Positions 22,656 to 28,054 of a stretch of 28,586 nucleotides of DNA are shown piece after piece. The notes beneath the pieces were generated by a model. It saw only the letters and a list, made by a program, of their open reading frames with translations. It was not told the DNA's origin and did not search any database. Position 1 is the first letter of the stretch, and every line of letters begins with the position of its first letter. Made by a program: the position numbers and the translations under genes. The DNA comes from a virus, in the IMG/VR virus record IMGVR_UViG_3300025326_000166, positions 1 to 28,586 of that record; one strand, written 5' to 3'.

Positions 22656-23480
22656 ATGATCTGGATGGACGTGGACATCGCGCTGGCGAGCGTTCCGGTG
22701 AACGCGATGCCCTTGATCGATTCGACGGATTTCAAAACTATCGAAGACGCCGTCGTCTTCAACCAGGCGGGCCTCGCGCTGTTTTGGCACTTCACGACGA
22801 CCGCTGGGGTGACAACCTCGACGGCCGTGACGCCGACCTCGGGTGGCGATTACGACTGGACCGATCAAGGTACCTCGGGCATGTACGCGATTGAAATCCC
22901 AGCCTCGGGCGGCGCCTCCGCCAATAACAACACGGAAGGTTTCGGCTGGTTCACAGGCGTGGCGACAGGCATCCTCCCGTGGGCGGGGCCGATCATCGGG
23001 TTCCGCGCGGCTGGGCTGAACAATGCACTCGTGGACAGTGCGTATTCGGCGACACGCGGCCTCGCGGGTACCGCCGTGCCTGACGCCGCCGCCGATGCCG
23101 CCGGCGGCGTGCCGATTTCTGACGCCGGCGGTCTCGATCTCGACGCCAAGATCGGCGCCTTGGCGTTCACCGTGGCCGGCACGGTGGACGCGAACACCAC
23201 TCATCTCGCGGGTGGGTCCACGGCCGCAGACAATCTCCGTCGATCGGCCGAGTCGATCTACTACGGCACGGTCGATAGCGGGACGACGACGACCATCGTC
23301 GATGACCAGCTCACGCAAAGCGGGACCGACCATTGGAAGGGCCGCATCGTGATCTTCCTCACGGGCACGCTCGCCAAACAGGCGACGGACATCACCGCGT
23401 TCACACCCGCGAGTGACGAGTTGACCGTCTCGACGTTGACGGCTGCTCCCCAGGCGGGCGACACCTACGTGATTGTGTGA
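22656..23480 (+). CDS. Conserved-looking phage tail-region protein
   Basis: A 274-residue protein with GAGG at 22645-22648, seven bases before ATG 22656. The N-terminal 125 residues form a beta domain (DSTDFKTIEDAVVFNQAGLA, AVTPTSGGDYDWTDQGTSGM, YAIEIPASGGASANNNTEGF) resembling a family common in uncultured-phage tail regions. The middle (about 127-185) is Ala/Gly/Asp-rich linker. The C-terminal 80 residues (TTIVDDQLTQSGTDHWKGRI ... TLTAAPQAGDTYVIV) are a second beta domain. This suggests an elongated adhesion or decoration protein. No enzymatic motif was seen. Confidence 0.65.
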   Translation: MIWMDVDIALASVPVNAMPLIDSTDFKTIEDAVVFNQAGLALFWHFTTTAGVTTSTAVTPTSGGDYDWTDQGTSGMYAIEIPASGGASANNNTEGFGWFTGVATGILPWAGPIIGFRAAGLNNALVDSAYSATRGLAGTAVPDAAADAAGGVPISDAGGLDLDAKIGALAFTVAGTVDANTTHLAGGSTAADNLRRSAESIYYGTVDSGTTTTIVDDQLTQSGTDHWKGRIVIFLTGTLAKQATDITAFTPASDELTVSTLTAAPQAGDTYVIV

Positions 23481-23491
23481 GGAGTGTCCCG

Positions 23492-23689
23492 ATGATCATT
23501 CAGACCACACGCGGGCCGATGGATGAGGCCGATCTCGTGAAGCGGGCAGGCACGATCGACAACGAGCACGAACGGACGACGTGGATCGAGTATTGGCACG
23601 AGGGCGTCCTCGTGCATCGGTCCGCGCACGTCACACTGAAGCAATGGCCGGAGGGCTGGGGAGCCGTCGCGGCACCATTCGGATCATAG
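23492..23689 (+). CDS. Small hypothetical protein
   Basis: A 65-residue protein. ATG 23492 is preferred over an upstream in-frame ATG because GGAG (23481-23484) lies seven bases before it. It has a polar start (MIIQTTRGPMDEADLVKRAG) and a strand-rich end (WIEYWHEGVLVHRSAHVTLK). This may be a compact alpha/beta fold; the EYWHEGVLVHRS strand pair is common in small phage proteins without known function. Its stop merges into the AGGAG ribosome site of the next gene. Confidence 0.65.
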   Translation: MIIQTTRGPMDEADLVKRAGTIDNEHERTTWIEYWHEGVLVHRSAHVTLKQWPEGWGAVAAPFGS

Positions 23690-23698
23690 GAGACGCAG

Positions 23699-24160
23699 AT
23701 GGCAAACACGCAAGCGTTTTGCAGTCAGGCGAAAGTCGATTTCATGAACGGCCTCCACGCGCTCGGCACGAGTGTCGTCAGAGGCGCGACGACGAAGGAT
23801 GATTTCAAGGGGGCACTCTACCTCGCGACGGCCTCCCGCGGGGCCGGCGACACCGTCTACAACACGACCGGAGAATTGGCCGGTACGGGCAACTACACGC
23901 AGGGGGGCACCGCGGTGACGAACGGCACCGCCCCCACGCTCGACGGCACGACGGCGATCTGGACGCCCTCGGCCTCGCTCTCGTGGGCGAATCTGACGTC
24001 GAGCGGCGCGTTTGACGCGTTGCTGCTCTACAACGACACGTCGGCGACAAACCTCGCCGTGGCGGTGTTCACGTTCGGATCGCAGAACATCGTCGCGGGC
24101 ACGTTCACGCTGACCATGCCGGCGAACGCGGCGGCGACGGCTCTGCTGCGCATCGCGTAA
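23699..24160 (+). CDS. Phage virion-type beta protein
   Basis: A 153-residue protein with AGGAG (23688-23692) before ATG 23699. The sequence QAFCSQAKVDFMNGLHALGT then DDFKGALYLATASRGA, followed by AIWTPSASLSWANLTSSGAF and VAVFTFGSQNIVAGTFTLTM, matches a beta-sandwich type frequently found in tail or decoration regions of tailed phages. The own strong ribosome site suggests substantial expression, fitting a virion component. No catalytic motif is visible. Confidence 0.7.
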   Translation: MANTQAFCSQAKVDFMNGLHALGTSVVRGATTKDDFKGALYLATASRGAGDTVYNTTGELAGTGNYTQGGTAVTNGTAPTLDGTTAIWTPSASLSWANLTSSGAFDALLLYNDTSATNLAVAVFTFGSQNIVAGTFTLTMPANAAATALLRIA

Positions 24161-24176
24161 GCGCGCCGCGGCGCGC
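24161..24176. repeat. 16-bp perfect palindrome in a short gene gap
   Basis: GCGCGCCGCGGCGCGC reads the same on both strands and fills most of the 27-base gap after the 23699-24160 gene. It could be a protein-binding site or a small RNA hairpin. The all-GC composition in a GC-rich genome makes chance a real possibility. Confidence 0.5.
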
Positions 24177-24187
24177 CACGAGGCCCG

Positions 24188-24493
24188 ATGCGCACGATCC
24201 GGCTATTCCCGGCGGAGGATCGGATCGTCCGCCAGGCGGACGGCCACGGCCGGAGTTTCCACGTCACGGGCTATTGCTCTCGGTGCGGCGACTGCTGTGA
24301 GAGCGGCCATCCCTACACGGGCGAGCCAGGCGTCTGCCCGCATTTCGCGCGCATCTCACCGGACGAAGGCCGCTGCACCGATCGATCAGCGACGAATACC
24401 TACTACCAGCAGGCGTGTCGGCACTGGCCGAATCGCGCGTTCCACCCTCGGACCTATCCGCGCTGCACGTACATCGTGACGGAGATCGCGTAA
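24188..24493 (+). CDS. Cysteine-rich CxxCxxCC protein (YkgJ-like, metal-binding)
   Basis: A 101-residue protein with eight cysteines (30, 33, 36, 37, 50, 63, 77, 93). The core YCSRCGDCCESG, then GVCPHF, GRC, and YYQQACRHWPN with PRCTY near the end, resembles the YkgJ-type zinc/iron-chelating domain (CxxCGxCC...C...C). A bound metal or iron-sulphur cluster is likely; a substrate is not evident. A redox or metal protein within a run of fibre-type genes is odd. It could be a virion-bound metal protein or a late-expressed host-modifying protein. The stop is followed directly by the GTG of the repeat protein. Confidence 0.65.
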   Translation: MRTIRLFPAEDRIVRQADGHGRSFHVTGYCSRCGDCCESGHPYTGEPGVCPHFARISPDEGRCTDRSATNTYYQQACRHWPNRAFHPRTYPRCTYIVTEIA

Positions 24494-26470
24494 GTGGCCG
24501 CAAAAACTCTGTTTTTGACGAACACGGCGCTCTCGACGATCTATCAGGAGATTTCCGAGACCTCGCCCGGCGCCGAAGCGACCACGAGCCCCGTCACCGG
24601 CTGGGTCGTGGCGAAGACCGCGCCGACGGTGTATTCAGAGTTCCGCACGCGCACGGAGCGCGCCGCGAATACGTTTAGCGGCACGGTCGTCCCTGACGGG
24701 TCGATCGATACGACGAACGGGGACTGCTGGCGCACGACGAATGCCTACACGGGCACGTTCGCGGCGAACAATTGGGTCTTCACGGCGCGCGTGCGCGCGA
24801 CGAGTGCCGAGAGCGGGGCCGATGGCCGCTGTCGCTTCCGGCTGTTTCGATCGGCGAATGCCGACGGCACGAGCGCGACCGAGATTACGTCTGGCACGGC
24901 GGTCGGGAGTGGCGTCACCGATCTGCTGACGTCGGTCTCGCAGGATTCTGCGGTGACGGTCGCGCTCGGCGCCGTCACGCTGGCGAATGAATATCTCTTC
25001 GTTCAGGTCGCGTGGGAGATTCAAGGCGCGAGCGGATCGAGCACCGCCGATGTGAACGTCCGCATCGGCACGTCGAGCACGCGCGTGGACACGCCGGACT
25101 TTGCGACCACGGTTGCGCTGACCAATGTGGTCGGCACGTCGGCGGTGGGCACGCTGGGCGTGGCGATTGTGATCGCGCTCAGCGGGGTCGGCGCGACCGG
25201 ATCGGTGGGCACGGTCACGCCCACGATGGCCGTCGCGCTCGTGGGCGAGGCGGGAACGGGGAGCGCCGGCACGCTCACGCCTGGGATCAGTGTGGCTCTC
25301 ACGGGTGAGGTGGCCACGAGCGGCGTCGGCACGGTCGTCCCTGGCTCGACGCTGGCGCTCACGGGCGTCAGTGGGACGGGCGGGACCGGCACGCTCAGTC
25401 CCAGCGGGCAGGCGGCCGTCATCCTCACGCAGCTCACGCCGAGCGGCATCCCCGGCCAGCGCTACGGCGCATTCACACGTGCGGGCACGACGGTCGCGCT
25501 GACAGGGGTCGGTGCGACCGGATCAGTGGGCACCGTCGCGCCGACGTGCTCTGTGGCGCTGACCGGCACGACGGGCACGGGTGGGGTCGGCACGCTCACG
25601 CCGAGTGTGTCGGTCGCGCTGACGGGCGTCGGGGCCACGGGATCAGTGGGGACGCTGAGCCCCGGCATCAGTCGTGCGCTCACGGGCGAGGGCACGACGG
25701 CGGCGACGGGCGCGCTGGCTCCCAGCATCTCGGTGCCGCTGACCGGAGTGACCGCGACCGGGGCCACGGGCACGGCCGTCTCCACCTTCTCCGTCGCGCT
25801 GACCGGCGAGGCGGGGACGGGCGGGACGGGGGCACTCCTCCCTGGGTTCTCCGTGCCGCTCACCGGCCAGGCGGCGACTGCGGCGGTCGGCACGATGAGT
25901 GCCGGGGCCGACATCACGATCGCCCTGACGGGCGTCGTCGGCACAAGTGCGGCCGGGACAGTGGGTCCGACGTTCTCGCTGGCGCTCACGAGCGCGAGTG
26001 CGACGGGCGCGACAGGGACCCTGACGCCGAGCATCACGGTGCCGCTCTCGGGCACGGCTGCCACCACGGCCGTCGGCACGCTGATCGCGGGCGGCGATGT
26101 CACGGCCGCCCTGACGGGCGTCGGAAGCACCGGCGCCACTGGCACACTGACGCCGGTCTTCACGCTGGCCGCGACGTGGGTCGGCGGATCGGCCGCGGTC
26201 GGCAGTGTCGCGGTTGCCATCGATGTCAGTCTGATCGGCCAGCAGGCGACCGGGCAGGTCGGCACGGTGTCCTCAGCCGCCGATGTCACGCTCGCCCTGA
26301 CGGGGGTGTCGGCGACGGCCTCGGTCGGTCTGCTCCGTCTCGATCTGGCGAGCTGGACCTACACCGCAACGTGGCAGCGGACAGCGACGTATACGGCGAC
26401 CTGGCAACGCGCCACGACGTACACCGCGACGTGGCAGCGCACCTTCACCTATGATGCGGAGTGGGACTAA
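24494..26470 (+). CDS. Large repeat-rich beta protein (probable fibre or adhesin)
   Basis: A 658-residue protein from GTG 24494, with GGAG at 24481-24484. Residues 1-205 are a globular beta domain (WVFTARVRATSAESGADGRC ... VTLANEYLFVQVAWEIQG), jelly-roll-like. Residues 207-619 are 19 degenerate repeats of about 20 residues, consensus VALTGVxATGxVGTLTPxxS, interrupted after the fifth by a 30-residue piece with ILTQLTPSGIPGQRYGAF. Residues 620-658 repeat (T/S)xTYTATWQR about every 10 residues. The repeats would give a regular extended beta rod, presenting the ends at a distance. Such repeats occur in phage tail-associated proteins. The hairpin-forming Thr/Gly/Val composition and lack of charge fit an extracellular virion fibre. 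The stop shares a base with the next ATG. Confidence 0.75.
   Translation: MAAKTLFLTNTALSTIYQEISETSPGAEATTSPVTGWVVAKTAPTVYSEFRTRTERAANTFSGTVVPDGSIDTTNGDCWRTTNAYTGTFAANNWVFTARVRATSAESGADGRCRFRLFRSANADGTSATEITSGTAVGSGVTDLLTSVSQDSAVTVALGAVTLANEYLFVQVAWEIQGASGSSTADVNVRIGTSSTRVDTPDFATTVALTNVVGTSAVGTLGVAIVIALSGVGATGSVGTVTPTMAVALVGEAGTGSAGTLTPGISVALTGEVATSGVGTVVPGSTLALTGVSGTGGTGTLSPSGQAAVILTQLTPSGIPGQRYGAFTRAGTTVALTGVGATGSVGTVAPTCSVALTGTTGTGGVGTLTPSVSVALTGVGATGSVGTLSPGISRALTGEGTTAATGALAPSISVPLTGVTATGATGTAVSTFSVALTGEAGTGGTGALLPGFSVPLTGQAATAAVGTMSAGADITIALTGVVGTSAAGTVGPTFSLALTSASATGATGTLTPSITVPLSGTAATTAVGTLIAGGDVTAALTGVGSTGATGTLTPVFTLAATWVGGSAAVGSVAVAIDVSLIGQQATGQVGTVSSAADVTLALTGVSATASVGLLRLDLASWTYTATWQRTATYTATWQRATTYTATWQRTFTYDAEWD
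25112..26350 (+). repeat. Array of 19 degenerate 60-bp coding repeats
   Basis: The repeat unit encodes about 20 residues with the core ALTG-x(3)-TG-x-x-GT. Copies 1-5 precede and copies 6-19 follow a 30-residue insert; some copies have 22 residues. The DNA copies are diverged, yet GC(G)CTGACGGG(C)GT-like blocks recur at the start of each. The near-identical VALTGVGATGSVGT segments (copies 6 and 8, with copy 2 close) indicate past duplication or recombination. Confidence 0.85.
26351..26467 (+). repeat. C-terminal WQR decapeptide repeats
   Basis: Four units of about 30 bases encode SWTYTATWQR, TATYTATWQR, ATTYTATWQR and TFTYDAEWD. The unit is aromatic-rich (Tyr, Trp), in sharp contrast to the aromatic-free array before it. 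Aromatic repeats at a fibre end suggest a stacking beta cap or a sugar-binding surface. Confidence 0.85.
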
Positions 26471-26871
26471 TGGCCACAGATCAACAGATCGGCGGGACGG
26501 ACACGGATCGGCTTTTTCTCGATACCGATTTCACGCGCGATTTTCATGTCCTCGACCTCGACACGGACGCGAGCGGCGCGACCGCCAAAGACATCGCCGG
26601 CTGGGCGATCACGCTCGATGCGCGCAAGACCGATGCGAGTAGCACGGTGCTGAAATCGTGGACACTGTCGATCATCGGATCGTTCAATAGCGTCGCGGCC
26701 ACGAATACGCAGCGGGCACGGTGGACCGCCGCCGATACCGATCTGACGATCGCCGCGTTTGGGAAATCAGGCGGGCGCTATCGGTACTCGCTCAAGCGCA
26801 CGGACGCAGGCCAGGAACTCATTCTCCAGTACGGGGACATCGTGATCGAGCGCGCGACGCAAGCGGCCTAG
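26470..26871 (+). CDS. Hypothetical beta protein, tail-associated by context
   Basis: A 133-residue protein from ATG 26470, sharing one base with the repeat-protein stop. TDTDRLFLDTDFTRDFHVLD followed by AKDIAGWAITLDARKTDASS and YRYSLKRTDAGQELILQYGD fit a small Ig-like or BppU-N-like beta sandwich, seen at the start of some baseplate and fibre proteins. The stop codon lies in the first copy of a 15-bp direct repeat. Its 3' end overlaps a - strand ORF by about 105 bases. It is probably the last gene of the late + strand block. Confidence 0.65.
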   Translation: MATDQQIGGTDTDRLFLDTDFTRDFHVLDLDTDASGATAKDIAGWAITLDARKTDASSTVLKSWTLSIIGSFNSVAATNTQRARWTAADTDLTIAAFGKSGGRYRYSLKRTDAGQELILQYGDIVIERATQAA

Positions 26872-26967
26872 CGGAATAGGCGGCGAAGTAGCATAACCCT
26901 TGTGGTTGTGGTATTCCCATCTTGGTCCTGACCATCCCTGCGTGCCCCCGCACTTCGGGCACATCAT
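26767..26967 (-). CDS. Small CPKCGG zinc-ribbon-like ORF, possibly truncated
   Basis: A 66-residue - strand ORF beginning MMCPKCGGTQGWSGPRWEYH. Its start overlaps the preceding - strand stop as ATGA (26967-26964), supporting translation. CPKCGG with GPRWEY resembles small phage zinc-ribbon proteins, which normally have a second CxxC. Here the second pair is absent: after about 30 residues the frame runs through a 15-bp direct repeat (26860-26874) into the antisense of the convergent gene. The distal part is probably not native. One Cys (in LACVRAL) lies in that antisense part. It may be a truncated or degenerate gene. Confidence 0.45.
   Translation of the reverse strand: MMCPKCGGTQGWSGPRWEYHNHKGYATSPPIPLGRLRRALDHDVPVLENEFLACVRALERVPIAPA
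26860..26874 (+). repeat. 15-bp direct repeat, left copy
   Basis: CAAGCGGCCTAGCGG is identical to 27168-27182. This copy includes the last codons and TAG stop of the + strand gene ending at 26871. Together the copies bracket the - strand gene pair. Confidence 0.85.
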
Positions 26968-27152
26968 GACGCCTTCGCCTCGCGCGCTTTGCGTCGACGC
27001 CGCGCATTGGCGCCGGCCCGCCCGATGGCGGACAGCTCGGCGGGCGTGAGGCGCTGCGCTCGCGCGAGCCCCCCACGACGGCCCAGCGCGACTGCGGCCG
27101 GATCTTTCTCTGGCGTGGGCGGGAGCGCGAGGGGCGCCGCGGGCGGAGCCAT
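26964..27152 (-). CDS. Small basic - strand protein (RGG-LTPAE-AR type)
   Basis: A 62-residue protein. Residues 20-54 (AVALGRRGGLARAQRLTPAE then LSAIGRAGANARRRR) resemble widespread small basic proteins with the pattern G-R-x-GG-x-AR-x(2)-LTPE-x-R-x-x-IA-x-x-A-x-x-ARW, of unknown function and probably nucleic-acid-binding. The N-terminus is Pro/Ala-rich. A TAG lies 12 bases upstream in frame, so ATG 27152 is the earliest start; no clear ribosome site precedes it. Its stop overlaps the next - strand ORF (ATGA). It is opposite to all nearby genes, consistent with a small acquired unit. Confidence 0.6.
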   Translation of the reverse strand: MAPPAAPLALPPTPEKDPAAVALGRRGGLARAQRLTPAELSAIGRAGANARRRRKAREAKAS

Positions 27153-27167
27153 ACGGGGAGTCTAGCA

Positions 27168-27182
27168 CAAGCGGCCTAGCGG
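27168..27182 (+). repeat. 15-bp direct repeat, right copy
   Basis: Second exact copy of CAAGCGGCCTAGCGG, 308 bases from the left copy. It lies in the noncoding stretch upstream of the - strand pair. Copy spacing and position suggest target duplication or recombination at insertion of the pair. Confidence 0.85.
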
Positions 27183-27248
27183 TAGCTATTCGACTTTCCT
27201 TCGCTTTCGCTGTCTCTTCAAAAATCGTATAGGACATGTCGATTTCCC

Positions 27249-27277
27249 TTGACTGGCATCCTAGCGCTAAGTATCAT
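27249..27277 (+). promoter_or_regulatory. Near-consensus sigma70 promoter with internal palindrome
   Basis: TTGACT (27249-27254) and TATCAT (27272-27277) each differ from the consensus -35 and -10 at one base, with the optimal 17-base spacer. Transcription would begin near 27284, about 20 bases before ATG 27305. The spacer holds the perfect palindrome TAGCGCTA (27262-27269), placed where a repressor would block polymerase. A close relative, CCTAGCGGTAGC, occurs at 27175-27186. This is the clearest promoter in the window. Confidence 0.65.
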
Positions 27278-27289
27278 CGTGACCGACAT

Positions 27290-27297
27290 GAGGGAGG
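27290..27297 (+). promoter_or_regulatory. Strong ribosome binding site
   Basis: GAGGGAGG lies seven bases before ATG 27305 and decides that start over earlier in-frame codons, which would fall within the promoter. Short leader and strong site together predict good early expression. Confidence 0.75.
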
Positions 27298-27304
27298 CGA
27301 ATCG

Positions 27305-27706
27305 ATGACGCACACCGGTCCGCCCCTCACGCTCGTGCTCGGCGCAGATCGGCTGAGGCGCCTGATCGCAGGCGAGGACATCCCATGGCTGCCTGCCGTG
27401 TCCAGCGTGTGCTGGCGCGTCGTCGCGTGGCCACGAGTCACCGTGCGCGCAGAAACGGACGACCCCAGCCTCGGGCCACTCCTCGACGCCATCCGCCTCG
27501 CCTCCGACCCCGCGCAGCCGCCCACGGTGTATCGGCCCGCGCGAGAGGCCGCCTACCGGCTGACACGTCAGGCGGCGCGTGACGCCATCGCCGCACAGTG
27601 GCGCGCAGACCTCGAGGCGTCGGCGGCCCTTGTCCGCCGCCGACCACATGACGCGCGACCGGACGACGGTCTCTACGACGGCACGCATCGCTGGACAGGA
27701 GATTGA
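27305..27706 (+). CDS. Hypothetical protein, first gene of a new operon
   Basis: A 133-residue protein from ATG 27305, set by a strong ribosome site and a promoter just upstream. It begins with LTLVLGADRLRRLIAGEDIP and contains WRVVAWPRVTVRAETDD, then a helical Arg/Ala-rich segment (AREAAYRLTRQAARDAIAAQ). The end is polar (DDGLYDGTHRWTGD). No known domain was recognised. With its own promoter and the two following small genes it looks like an early or regulatory block, distinct from the late genes. Function is unknown. Confidence 0.7.
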   Translation: MTHTGPPLTLVLGADRLRRLIAGEDIPWLPAVSSVCWRVVAWPRVTVRAETDDPSLGPLLDAIRLASDPAQPPTVYRPAREAAYRLTRQAARDAIAAQWRADLEASAALVRRRPHDARPDDGLYDGTHRWTGD

Positions 27707-27709
27707 TCG

Positions 27710-28054
27710 ATGCCGCGCTGCCTTATCTGCCGTGAGCCATTCTTTGCGCGCTCTTGGTCCGCGCCGGCCGAGTCCTGCGACTGCGGGCTCGAGCTCATGC
27801 ACTCTGACGACGCCCAGTTCGTCGCCGGACTGCGCGCCCGCTGGCAGAATGATCGGCAGTGGTGGCCAGAGGATCTCGCCCTGCTCGAGCCGCTGATGAT
27901 GACCTACGGCGAGCTCGAGGACGTGCAGGCCGTGATTCGCACGCTCCGGCCCGCCGCCGAACCCCGCTGGAGTCTGACGCCGCACCGTGTAGGCAAGGGG
28001 AACTGGATCATTCGCACGGAGTGGCGACCTTCACTGGAGACTGAGGATGTGTAA
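27710..28054 (+). CDS. Small CxxC/CxC protein, possible zinc binding
   Basis: A 114-residue protein starting three bases after the previous stop. Cys4, Cys7, Cys23 and Cys25 (CLIC ... CDCG) could hold one zinc ion. The rest is acidic to neutral and Trp-rich (ARWQNDRQWWPEDLALLEPL, GNWIIRTEW). No family was recognised. Small zinc proteins of this type are common in phage early regions. The 3' end overlaps the next gene by 8 bases (ATGTGTAA). Confidence 0.65.
   Translation: MPRCLICREPFFARSWSAPAESCDCGLELMHSDDAQFVAGLRARWQNDRQWWPEDLALLEPLMMTYGELEDVQAVIRTLRPAAEPRWSLTPHRVGKGNWIIRTEWRPSLETEDV

Noticed and set aside
25546-26454. 302-codon + strand frame rich in His, Arg and Gly
   Set aside because: It is a shifted reading of the 60-bp repeats; the periodic open frame follows from the repeated DNA.
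26819-27076. 85-codon - strand frame overlapping the small - strand genes
   Set aside because: It competes with two coupled frames that have family-like sequence; this one is low-complexity and lacks a start signal.
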